The notes below the pieces were generated by a model. The model searched no databases. It saw only the letters and a list, made by a program, of their open reading frames with translations, and was not told the DNA's origin. The position numbers and the translations under genes were made by a program. A stretch of DNA of 64,000 nt from Sorghum bicolor (Eukaryota; Streptophyta; Magnoliopsida; Poales; Poaceae): NCBI RefSeq assembly GCF_000003195.3, contig NC_012879.2:32812373-32876372 (forward strand), read 5' to 3'. Below are positions 32,789 through 44,300 of this stretch, one piece after another; within the stretch, counting starts at the first letter, position 1, and each line of letters starts with the position of its first letter.

Positions 32789-35700
32789 ATGGAAAACCAA
32801 AATTCTAAATCGATCCATGAGTCTGCAATCCCTTTAGCAACTGACCTTTTACCATGGGAATCATCACAGCCTATCCAAACATCCCAGTATAAGTTAAGTT
32901 CTAGGTTGATTGCCATGATTCAAAACCTATCTTTTTCGGGAAAGGAAGACGAAAACCCTTACCTTCATATTAGAGATTTTGAGCAAACATGTGATTGTCT
33001 TCGCATTGAAGGCATTTCTGATAAGACTTTACGTTGGAAGCTTTTTCCTTTTTCTCTAAGGGGAGAAGCTAGACAATGGTACAGTCAGAAGGTAAGTCAA
33101 CAACAAGGTGAATGGGGAGTTTTACGAGCCAACTTTTGTCTAGATTTCTATTCCCTTGACCGTATAGCCGACCTTAGACTCGAAGTCCTATCTTTTAAAC
33201 AAAAAGATAATGAAACTTTGGGGAAATCCTGGAAACGTTTTTCTGATCTTTTAGAATCTGGTCCAAACCTTAATCTTGAAGACCCTGTTGTTTTATTTCA
33301 CTTTTTTCGAGGTCTTCATAAAAATCACAAACAAATGCTTCACACAATGTCTAGAGGTTCTTTCTTTCGCATCCCTGCTGATGAAGCTAGAGTGATCCTA
33401 GATAGAATCCTAGAAGCTGAGATGGATAATACCCTTCATGATGAAACCTACGAAGTCGAAGTGGACACTCTGCCAAATTCTTCATCTACTTTAGCTATCC
33501 CAAGTTCTGAGCCACAAGAGGAAGAAATTCCACTACCGGACTTCATGCAGGATATAGAATCCGATCTTTTTGCCGATTTTGGAAATATTTCAAACTACCA
33601 TTCTATTGACAAACCCCAAAACGGCCAGTTTAGCATTTATTTACCAAGTGAATATCAATTGAGAGAGCTTATCTCAGTAATGAGTAGCGAATGGTTGGAG
33701 GAATCAGAGCTTTCCTCTGATGTGATCCGTTTGGACACACCCTCTATAACTATACGCTGTGCTTATAATTCTGATCGATTTAATGCTCTTTATAATCCTG
33801 TTGTGGGGATCAACATTATGTCTGAATCTTTTGCACTTAAACTATTTAAAAATCTTATCTTAACCCCCACAACAAAGATCATAAAGGAATCTTCGAGACG
33901 ATTAGTCCCCAGTCTTGGAATTATTAATGTCCTACCTCTTACGGTAGAAGGCTCCATGGTTCATTTGAACTTCTATATCTTTGATGCATGGGACTTCGAC
34001 CTGTTGATAGGACAACCTTTTAGAAGACTCCTTTATGAAGGTCATACTGGAAAGCTACACATTTCTTTTGGAAAAACTTTTAAATTCCCAATAATAATTT
34101 CACACTCCTTAAAGAATAAGGCCGAGTCATATCTTTTGCCTGATCCTATGGAGGAAGTAAAGGCTGCATCTCTAGAGCTTTTAGATGAACCAGACTTAGA
34201 AGACGAAACTCCTTTCTTCACAGAAGAAGAAGACGAACTTTCTGAGCCTGAACCCTTAGATGAGTTTGCAGAAACACCTAGACCCCCCATAGAACTTAAA
34301 ACTTTACCACCCGGTCTTACCTATGCTTTCCTAAACAATAATCCAGAGTTCCCTGTGATCATTAGTGATAAACTCACTCAGGATCAAACTCTGCGATTAA
34401 TGACCATTCTTGAGAAACATCACTCAGTTTTTGGCTACTCACTTCAAGATCTTACAGGTACCAGTCCTATGATTTGTACCCATCGTATTCCAACAGATCC
34501 TTCTGTTACACCCTCTCGAGAACCCCAACGTAGACTTAATAACACTATGAGAGAGGTAGTTAAAAAGGAAGTTATAAAGTTGCTGCATGCAGGGATTATA
34601 TGTCCTGTGCCGCACAGTGAGTGGGTGAGCCCAGTACATGTTGTGCCTAAAAAGGGAGGCATGAAAGTTATTATGAATGAAAAGAACGAGCTAATTCCGC
34701 AACGCACCGTCACAGGATGGCGGATGTGCATAGAATATAGAAAACTAAACAAAGCCACGAGAAAGGATCACTTTCCTTTACCTTTTATAGATGAGATGCT
34801 AGAGCGGTTAGCAAACCATTTATTCTTCTGTTTCTTAGATGGATATTCGGGGTATCATCAAATCCCGATCCATCCCGATGATCAAAGCAAAACCACTTTT
34901 ACATGCCCTTATGGAACTTATGCTTACCGTAGAATGTCTTTTGGGTTATGTAATGCACCAGCTTCTTTTCAAAGATGCATGATGTCTATATTTTCTGATA
35001 TGATTGAAGAGATTATGGAAGTTTTCATGGATGATTTCTCTGTTTATGGAAAAACTTTTGATAGTTGTCTTGAAAACTTAGACAAGGTTTTGCAAAGATG
35101 TGAAGAAAAGCACTTAGTGCTTAATTGGGAAAAATGTCATTTTATGGTTAGAGAAGGAATAGTGCTGGGACACTTAGTGTCTGAAAGAGGTATTGAGGTA
35201 GACAAAGCTAAAATTGAAGTAATTGAACAACTACCTCCACCTGTGAATATAAAAGGAATTCGAAGCTTTCTTGGCCATGCTGGTTTTTATCGTAGATTCA
35301 TAAAAGATTTTTCATTTATTGCTAGACCACTTACTCTTTTGCTAGCCAAGGATGCTCCTTTCGAATTTAATGATGCATGTCTATCATCTTTCAATTTATT
35401 AAAGAAAGCACTCATCTCTGCACCAATCATTCAACCCCCTGATTGGTCGTTGCCTTTTGAAATTATGTGTGATGCTAGTGATTATGCTGTAGGGGCAGTT
35501 TTAGGACAAACTAAAAATAAGAAGCATCATGCAATTGCTTATGCCAGTAAAACTTTGACAGGAGCTCAACTTAATTATGCGACCACTGAAAAAGAGCTTC
35601 TGGCTGTTGTCTTTGCCATTGATAAATTTAGATATTATTTAATTGGAGCTAAAATAATTGTTTACACTGATCATGCTGCACTAAAATATTTGCTCACTAA

Positions 35701-37157
35701 AAAAGATGCTAAACCTCGCCTGATTAGATGGATCTTATTACTCCAAGAATTTGACATGGAAATAAAAGATAAAAAGGGAGTAGAAAATTCTATTGCTGAT
35801 CACCTGTCTAGAATGTATTTTAAGAGTCCACAGAAAACCCCAATCAATGATTCACTCCGGGACGACATGCTCTACGGGATTAACAGGTCTGACCCCTGGT
35901 ATGCAGATATTGTTAATTTTATGGTTTCAGGGTATGTACCACCAGGAGCAAACAAGAAGAAGCTTATTCAAGAAAGTCGTTCACATATATGGGACGAGCC
36001 ATACCTCTTCCGAGTATGCTCTGATGGCTTACTCAGGAGATGTGTGACCACTGAGGAAGGATGGAAGATCATCGACAGATGTCATTCATCACCATATGGA
36101 GGTCATTATGGAGCATTCCGTACACATTCAAAGATCTGGCAGTGTGGATTCTATTGGCCTACAATGTATGAAGACACGAAGCAATATATCAGAAGATGTG
36201 GGCCATGTCAAAGGCACGGAAACATAAATACAAGGGATGCAATGCCACTCACCAACAACCTTCAGATTGAGCTCTTTGATGTCTGGGGAATAGACTACAT
36301 GGGTCCATTTCCTCCATCAAAGAAGTGTGAGTACATCTTGGTGGTAGTTGACTATGTCTCCAAGTGGGTAGAGGCATTACCTTGCAAGCATGCCGACAAT
36401 GTCAGTTCAAAGAGGATGTTCGAAGAAATTATATTTCCAAGATTTTGAGTTCCCAGAGTAGTGATAAGTGATGGAGGAGCACACTTCATCGACAAACGCT
36501 TCAAGCAATATCTATCAAGACATGGAATCCGTCACAACGTCGCTACCCCCTATCATCCTCAGACTAGTGGCCAAGCAGAGACTTCCAACAAACAAAACAA
36601 GAATATTCTTCAGAAGACAGTAAATGAAATGGGAACGGCATGGAAAGACAAGTTACCCGATGCACTCTGGGCATACCGGACAGCATACAAGACCCCAATT
36701 GGGATGTCTCCATACCAATTGGTGTACGGGAAGACTTGCCATCTACCTGTTGAACTAGAGTTCAAAGCACACTGGGCCATAAAGAGATGGAATATGGACC
36801 TAGATGTTGCTGGAGATTATAGAAGAATACAACTATCAGAATTGGAAGAATGGCGAGAGAAGGCATATCACAATTCAAAGATCTACAAAGAAAGAGTCAA
36901 AAGATGGCATGACAAGAGAATCAAGAAGAAGGAGTTCACACCCGGAGATAAGGTATTACTTTTTAATTCCAGGGTGAAGCTTTTCGGGCATGGAAAACTC
37001 CGGAGCAAATGGGAAGGACCATTCAAGGTAATCAATTCATCATAGCGAAGGTACGTTATTCAAGGTAAATGGTCAACGTCTTAAATTATTTTTAGAGCCC
37101 AATGAGAAATTTGAAGAAATAGACGTAGTCCATTTTTACCTTCCCATAGAGAATTAA
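32789..37157 (+). pseudogene. gag-pol: Gag-pol of C2 (Athila-like Ty3, no chromodomain), nearly intact
   Basis: ATG 32789 ([12 protein letters not shown]) is preferred to the upstream non-ATG extension. The frame is open to TGA at 36446 in the integrase core, resumes in the same frame to about 37045, and needs a frameshift to reach the likely end at 37157. Gag spans about residues 40-215 with no CCHC knuckle seen. A protease-like region follows, but the expected Asp-Thr/Ser-Gly site reads [13 protein letters not shown], with Asn336 where Asp belongs; the downstream LIGQPF block is kept. RT has FMDD (746-749), RNase H Asp895, the integrase finger begins about H1106, and the D,D-35-E residues are present around the stop. 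No chromodomain follows. FMDDFS and the PBS suggest the Athila side of Ty3. Confidence 0.9.
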
Positions 37158-37265
37158 AGCCCAACACTTTTGGTCTGGGGGTTTTGGGTCATATATATAT
37201 TTTTCTAAATAATTCCGTATCTAGAAACACGCTCAAAGAAGTGGGCCCAAAGAGGGGCCAGAGAG

Positions 37266-37450
37266 AGGGCGGGCGCCCAGGTCAAGTGGGCGGGCGCCCA
37301 GCCCCTGTTCCCTCTCGGTCTCGACTTTCTCTGTTATGGAAAATACACTTAGGGTAATCCGAATAATCCCTCGGATGGAATGTTTCGCACGCACATCGAT
37401 GGGAGCAACCCGAACAACCCATAGAGGCATCCTTTTGACCCCTATATAAA
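37266..37450 (+). promoter_or_regulatory. Internal promoter of C2 upstream of its extra ORF
   Basis: Two GGGCGGGCGCCC boxes (about 37266-37300) precede a strong TATATAAA at 37443-37450, 112 bp before the ATG of the downstream ORF. C-family LTR promoters have the same GC boxes in opposite orientation, at a similar distance before their TATATAAG. Confidence 0.55.
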
Positions 37451-37561
37451 CAGACCCCTGACCTCAGTTTTCAAACACCAAGCCACCAAGTTTTCTCTCC
37501 TTTAATTAGAGCTTAATTAGCTCTACTTCAATTAAAATTTTATTAGTTCCTTGCTACTCCA

Positions 37562-38191
37562 ATGGCCAACAAGTACCACGACGATTGGGAAGTCGTCCCC
37601 TTCAACCTCAACATGGAGCCAGTGGAAGACCCCGATGCCCGTGCTCTCGTCCCGGCCAACACAGAGCGTCAGCTAGAAGCCATGCCATTACGCCAACGCA
37701 GCTCCGCCCAATCTTACCATGCTCAACCAGTTCTCACCGCACCGCCACAACCCCTACTCCTCAAAGGACCATCATCCAAGACGAAGACCACTATCAAGGT
37801 GCCAATCGGCACAAGGATCCTTCCACCTAGACCCAATGAGAGGGTCGTTGGAGTCAAGACCAACCGAAGCGGCGAGATCAGCAGCGTACGCTACACTTCA
37901 GAGGAGGAAAGGCCTTACTTTGAAGGGATTAGAGCAGCCAAAGTCCGTTTCATCCCTCCAAAGGCAGCCCCGAAGCACGCTCTCAATGCCTTTGAGACAC
38001 CTCCTAAGCGTCGCAAGACTATAATGTATATTGATGAGGAAGTTCGCAGACTAGATAGAATTATCATAGACCTCCAGTCCTCGATTAATTCCCTCACTAG
38101 GCAGCTCTCTAACCACAACACCATTATACTAGGCCTTAGGCAGGATCTTGCCAGTGCCAACAAGAAGATTAAGGAATTAGAGCGCCGCTAA
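37562..38191 (+). CDS. Extra ORF of element C2, 209 aa, unknown function
   Basis: An intact frame from ATG 37562 (CTCCAATGG context) to TAA 38189, between pol and the 3' LTR on the sense strand, the position of env-like genes in Athila elements. No signal peptide or transmembrane segment is visible, so it is not an obvious envelope protein. The N-terminal half is acidic then Pro/Gln-rich. A basic PPKRRKT patch near residue 150 could be a nuclear localisation signal. The last about 50 residues form a heptad-like coiled coil ending KKIKELERR. A TATA box lies 112 bp upstream and AATAAA signals 107 and 125 bp downstream of the stop, so it looks like a self-contained transcription unit. C1 lost this region, and A has no equivalent. 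Confidence 0.7.
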   Translation: MANKYHDDWEVVPFNLNMEPVEDPDARALVPANTERQLEAMPLRQRSSAQSYHAQPVLTAPPQPLLLKGPSSKTKTTIKVPIGTRILPPRPNERVVGVKTNRSGEISSVRYTSEEERPYFEGIRAAKVRFIPPKAAPKHALNAFETPPKRRKTIMYIDEEVRRLDRIIIDLQSSINSLTRQLSNHNTIILGLRQDLASANKKIKELERR

Positions 38192-38297
38192 GTTATCTAG
38201 ATTAGACCTGGAGGCAATGCATCTTAGTCATCTATCTTTAAATTCGGTTTAAGTTTGCTAATATCAGTTTATTATCAGTTTGCTACTAGTCTTTTGT

Positions 38298-38321
38298 AAT
38301 AAATGCCTCAAGATCAATAAA
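38298..38321 (+). terminator. Two AATAAA poly(A) signals after the extra ORF
   Basis: AATAAA at 38298-38303 and 38316-38321, followed by an ATT microsatellite (38324-38345). Confidence 0.45.
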
Positions 38322-38345
38322 GAGTATTACTATTATTATTATTAT

Positions 38346-39510
38346 GTCTTGTGTGTCTCTACTTTATTTTTTTGTGCAAGAAACCAGAAAACAAGTATGG
38401 GGGAGATCCCTCAACATGCCAAACACACTCCAACTACACCACTCCACGATTCAGGTACACACTCTGCACACTTTACTTTACACATATATATATTTTGGAT
38501 TATGCAGATTATTGTTTCCGATATGATAAAATAAAAAGATTAAAATATTTCTAATCATGATTAATCTCAATCTATGATATTTCCTGAAAACTTGCAATTA
38601 TTATAAAATCATTTTAAAACCCTGTGTTACTTAAGTCAATATGGAATATGTGATGGTAGAGTATGAGTTTCTTATTCTTGATATCATTGTTGCTTGGAGA
38701 ATTTATTTCAAAATATTCAAATTTCTAGCTACCATCCTCAATGTTTTATTTGCCTGATAAAACTGAAATATTGATTATAAAAGCTATTTGCTCTGTATTG
38801 AGTTTGTTCAAAATGAGTTAGACCCTTGTTGAGAGATTTATCATGCTCCCAAGATCAAGACACTATTTCAGTAAGATTCACTCTTCCGAAGTATTATTGC
38901 ATTAGAGGCATGGGCTATGCAAAAATAGAGATATTTTGAGGAAATAAAAAGGAGCAAGTGCTCGACAACCTCGCAGAAAAAATGGACAAGTGTCCGGCAG
39001 TAGAATTAGGGGTACCTCGGTATCCACTTAAAAAAAAAGAAGAAAAAGAGAAAAAAAATGATAGCCCATGGTCCCTCTAATAAGCAATATGCCAGTAAGA
39101 GTTGACAAAGTTTTTAATTTCCAAAGTCTTTGATCTAAGAGTATGACATTCCCCTCCTCGGATCCCGTTTTGATCAGGCAATAAATGCAAAGTAAGAATG
39201 CTTGAGAATTTTTGCAAAAAAATAAAACAACCTCAGTGAGATATATATAAAAGATAATGAGTGATCTGAGAGAACCTATGAGGATCAAAAGGTATGGTAA
39301 CTTTCTTTCAAAAATATACAAAAACTCCAAGTGACAGGATTGAGAATAAAGGATCTTTACTCTTAACCATAAACATCCGTGACTATGGTACACAGTGGAA
39401 TTTTAACACCCTGCAATTATATAAAGAGAATGTTTTAAATGTTTACCCCAGATATTGTTCTTAACCATCCTTTTCTCGAGGATGAGTAAAAGCCTAAGTA
39501 TGGGGGTATT
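38346..39510 (+). other. Non-coding 3' region of C2
   Basis: No supported ORF. It holds a PPT-like tract (38392-38407), palindromes at 38952-38963 and 38984-38995 homologous to those of element A, and the true PPT (39497-39510, TAAGTATGGGGGTATT). Confidence 0.7.
38952..38995 (+). repeat. Paired palindromes GAGCAAGTGCTC and GGACAAGTGTCC
   Basis: The counterparts of 9661-9672 and 9718-9729 in element A, in an otherwise drifting sequence. Confidence 0.65.
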
Positions 39511-40741
39511 TGTTGACGGTTCTTAAGTATCAATTTTAATTATCAAATAAACATGAGAAAGGACCAATATGCAACCATCACCTAGAATTAGGGTTTGATC
39601 TGACAGAATTCCACGAGTTTTGTTGTTTATCTGTTTCTGCAGGGGGTTATCAGGAAATAAGGAAGAAAGGCCCACATGTCGGGATTACATAGAGATATCA
39701 ACGCACCGCGTAATTTTACATCATCTAGAAGACTCCAGAAGCCACGAGACCGAAGCGGAGGCGAAACTGGGCCAGGCCCAGGGCGCCCGCCCTGGTAGCC
39801 TGGGCGCCCCCCCCCTGTTGGAGCCAAATCAGGACTCTTTCGCTCAGGATATTCCACCGACCTATTGGATCAAGAAAAACATAGTACCACCTCGTCTATC
39901 GACCCAAAAACGCATAGAAGGGGAGGACTATATAGGCAAGGCCCCCTGGCCCCTGGAGAAGACATGAAGAAATTATCATAGAGATTGAGGGGTGCCCTCA
40001 AAGGAAAACCTCTTCTCTAATTAACATTTCTTTTTAGGCTTAGCAATCAATATAAGGTAGAAATAGAACTTCTAGTTTCTACTAGATTGAGAGAGATAGA
40101 GTGGAGGTGTTGATTGGAGGAAGCCCGGCCTGTCGGTGTCTACTCCAAGCTTGTACCTGCGGGATCAAGTTCTCCTAACCCGAAGCTTGCTCCTAGGATT
40201 CTTCAGTAATTCGACTTCTAAATTCTAGTAAGTTCTTGTTTTATTGTTCTTATGGTTTATGAGTTTACTTTAATCTCTTCGCGTAGAGTTTAGAGTAATC
40301 ATTGCTAGCGTAAACGTGGTGTTTAGGCTGGGGTACTCATAGATATTCCCTGACTAGCTGGACCGTGGTAGTAGTGAGGAATGTGACAATTCCGAGCTAC
40401 CTTTGTAGATCACATCTCGTTAGCAGGAAGGATAGGGTTTATAGGTGCGGGTTGAACATCCTTTGTGTTGTCTAGATTCCGTTAGCCTCCCCATTAGAAC
40501 AGTAGATCATCCTTACCAAGGTTAGAAGGAGACTACGGTTGCAGTCTTCTCTATTTATCACTCACATCGAAAGAAATTCTTTGTGCCTAAAGGTTATTAG
40601 TAATAGACCGGTTAGTCAGATGCACTCTTTCTCCTAGTGGTAAAAAAATAAATACGATACTCTGGATAATTTCCCGGGTGAAGTGCTCACCGATATCCGT
40701 GCGCTTGCGGATCAATTCCTTATCGTTCCCAAATATCAACA
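39511..40741 (+). repeat. 3' LTR of C2 (1231 bp)
   Basis: TGTTGACGGTTC to AATATCAACA with intact 6-bp terminal inverted repeats; TATA-like TATATAGG at 39929. Right flank is CTTAC. Confidence 0.9.
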
Positions 40742-41332
40742 CTTACAAGATCAAAGCCTAACTCGGTCTGGATTTCAATCTACAAGGCTCCCAACAACCC
40801 TACCTCGAAACTGTGTCATTCAAGACTTAGCCAAATTCGGCTAAGTGTGAAATCAGCCCTAAATTTTGGCTTGTGGGCAGAATTTGAATGGGTTCAAAGC
40901 ATTTTCATGAAAAGTCATCAACATAACTTTTGTAGCTTATGAAATTTACTACAACTTTGTTTCAGGTGTCATTTACATGCAAGGTTTCTAACACCAGTTT
41001 CATAAAACATCTTTGAAAAGAGGTCTAGGGGGTCAATTAGGTCAATCTAGGGTTCACCATGACTTAGGGGCATTTTTGGCCAAAACCTTCAACATGAACT
41101 TTGTTCCAAATGATGTTCTAAACATGATTAAAGTATTTTGGAAGACAATGTACACTTGTAAGCATTAGTCACCCACTACAATCAACCATAGCAAGTCTTA
41201 TAGCAATTTAAGCACATAGTATATGTAGCAAATGGCATCTGATCATGGTATGATGCTCATGAGTGATCATGATGATGCTTATGTTGATGCAATGCTCATG
41301 GTTAACATGCAAGCTAACACTAGGAGTGTTAC
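40742..41332 (-). repeat. Truncated chromoviral (Tekay-type) LTR, first ~590 bp (D)
   Basis: Read on the minus strand it begins TGTAACACTCCTAGTG at 41332, like B's TGTAACACCCTAGGTG, with similar CATGCTCATGATGCTTATG-type repeats following. It abuts satellite at 41333 and is cut by C2 at 40741. The rest of the element is missing. Confidence 0.65.
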
Positions 41333-44300
41333 AATTTCTTAGCCTATGGTGCATTAGGCGCAAACCATGCACCTATCTTGCACTGAAACTAACACTCTCT
41401 CCAAACAGACTGATGCAAGATTCCATATGACACGCGTCATCTAGGAGTTCCATCGGGTGAGTCCAAATTGATTTCCGAGCATATGGTATGTTCCATGCAA
41501 ACCATGTACCTATCTTGCATCAAGATTAGCACTATCTCCAAATAGACCAAATTGAGCTTCCATTTGAGGCCCTTCACCTAGGAGTACCATTGGGTGTGTC
41601 CAAAATGGTTTCTTAGCCTATGGTGCATTAGGCGCAAACCGTGCACCTATCTTGCACCAAAACTAACACTATCTCCAAATTGACCGAAGCGGGATTCCAT
41701 ATGACACACGTCATCTATGAGTTCCATCGAGTGCATCCAAATTGATTTTCAAGCATATGCTCTAAAGTCAATTTGATCGTACCCAATGGAACTCTTAGAT
41801 GATGTGTGTCATATGGAGTCTTGCTTTGATCTATTTGGAGATAGTGTTAGTTTCGGTGCAAGATAGCTGCACGGTTTGCGCCTAATGCACCATAGGCTAA
41901 GAAACCACTTTGGACACACCCAGTGGTACTCCTAGGTACTCCTAGGTGACACACATCATCTAGGAGTTCCATCGGTTGCGTCCAAATTGATTTCTAAGCA
42001 TATGGTACGTTCTACGCAAACCGTGCATCCTATCTTGGATCAAGAATAGCACGATCTCCAAACAGACCAAAGCAAGCTTCCACTTGAGCCCCTTTACCTA
42101 GGAGTACCATCAGGTGTGTCCAAAGTGGTTTCTTCACCCGTGGTGCACTAGGCACAAACCGTGCAGCTATCTTGCACCGAAACTAACACTCTCCAAACAG
42201 ACCGAAGCGAGATTCTATATGACACACGTCATCTAGGAGTTCCATCGGGTGAGTCCAAATTGATGTATGAGCATATGGTATGTTCCATGTAAACCATGCA
42301 CCTATCTTGCATCAAAATTAGCACTATCTCCAAACAGACCAAACTGAGCTTCCGTTTGAGCCCCTTCACCTAGGAGTACCATTGGGTGTGTCTAAAATGG
42401 TTTCTTGGCTTAGGGTGCATTAGGTGCAAACCGTGCACCTGTCTTGCACCGAAACTAACATTATCTCAAAATGGACCGAAGCAAGATTCCATATGACATA
42501 CATCATCTAGGAGTTCCATTGGGTGCGTCCAAATTGATTTCTGAGCATATGGTACATTCCATACAAACTGTGCACCTATCATGCATCAAGATTAGCACTA
42601 TCTATGAACAGACCAAACCGAGCTTCCACTTGAGCCCTTTAACCTATGAGTACCATCGGGTGCATCCAAAATGGTTTCTTAGCCTATGGTGCATTAGGCA
42701 CAAACCGTGCACCTATCTTGCATCAAAACTAACACTATCTCCAAATAGCCCGAAGCAAGATTCCATATGACACATGTCATCTAGGAGTTCCATTATGTGC
42801 GTCCAAATTGATTTTTGAGCATATGGTACGGTCCACGCAAACTGCGCATCCTATCTTAGATCAAGATTGGCACGATATGTAAATAGACCAAACAGAGCTT
42901 CCACTTGAGCCCTTTAACCTAGGAGTACCATTGGGTGCGACCAAAATGGTTTCTTAGCCTATGGTGCATTAGGCACAAACCGTGCACATATCTTGCATCG
43001 AAACAAACACTATCCCCAAATAGACCAAAGCAAGATTTCATATGACACACAACATCTAGGAGTTCCATCAGGTGTGTCCAAATTGGTTTATGAGCATATG
43101 GTATGTTCCATGCATACCGAGCATCCTATCTTGGATCAAGATTAGCACGATTTCCAAAATAGACCAAACTAAGCTTCCACTTGAGCCTCTTTACCTAGGA
43201 GTACCATCAGGTGTGTCCAAAGTGGTTTCGTCACCTATGGTGTATAAGGCACAAATCGTGCACCTATCTTGCATTGAAACTAACACTCAGTCCAAATAGA
43301 CCGTTGCGAGATTCTATATGACACACGTCATCTAGGAGTTCCATCGGGTGAGCCCAAATTGATTTCCAAGCATATGGTATCTTCCATGGAAACCATGCAC
43401 CTATCTTGTATCAATATTAGCACTATCTCCAAACAGACCAAACTGAGCTTCCATTTGAGCCCCTTCACCTAAGAGTACCATTAGGTGTGTCTAAAATGGT
43501 TTCTTAGCCTATGGTGCATTAGGCGTAAACCATGCACCTATCTTGCACTAAACTAACACTATCTCCAAATGGATCGGAGCGAGATTACATATGACACACG
43601 TCATCTAGAAGTTCCATCGGGTGCGTATAAATCAGTTTCTAAGCAAACGGTATATTCCACGCAAACTGTGCACCTATCTTGCATCAAGATTAGCACTATC
43701 TCAAACTGACCAAACTGAGCTTTCACTTGAGCCCTTTAACCTAGGAGTACCATCAGGTGCGTCCAAAATGGTTTCTTAGCCTATGGTGTATTAGGCGCAA
43801 ACCGTGCACCTATCTTGCACCGGAACTAGAACTATCTCCAAATGGACCGAAGCAAGATTTCATATGACACACGTCATCTAGGAGTTCCATGAGGTGCATC
43901 CAAATTGATTTTCGAGCATATGGTACGTTCCATGCAAACCGTGCACCTATCTTGCATCAAGATTAGCACTATCTCCAAACAGACTGGACCGAGCTTACAC
44001 TTGAGCCCCTTTACCTAGGAGTATCATCGGGTGTGTCCAAAATGGTTTCTTAGCCTATGGTGCATTAGGCGCAAACCGTGCACCTATCTTGCATTGAAAC
44101 TAACACAATCCCCAAACAGAGCGTAGCCAGATTTCATATGTCACGCATCATCTAGGAGTTCCATCGGGTGCGTCCAAATTGATTTTCGAGCATATGGTAC
44201 GTTCCCTGCAAACTGTGCATCCTTTCTTGGATCAAGATTAGCACTATATCTAAATAGACCGAACTGAGCTTCCACTTGAGCCTCTTCACCATGGAGTACT

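Larger units (their letters stand above)
27151..40741 (+). mobile_element. Fused Athila-like Ty3 elements C1 and C2
   Basis: The order is C1 5' LTR (27151-28384), C1 gag-pol to mid-integrase (to 32053), a jump into the last about 600 bp of an LTR (32054-32655), then C2 internal region and 3' LTR (to 40741). The 5-bp flanks differ (ACCAC left, CTTAC right). The partial LTR matches C2's 3' LTR better than C1's LTR. The simplest reading is two independent insertions joined by a deletion. Confidence 0.82.
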
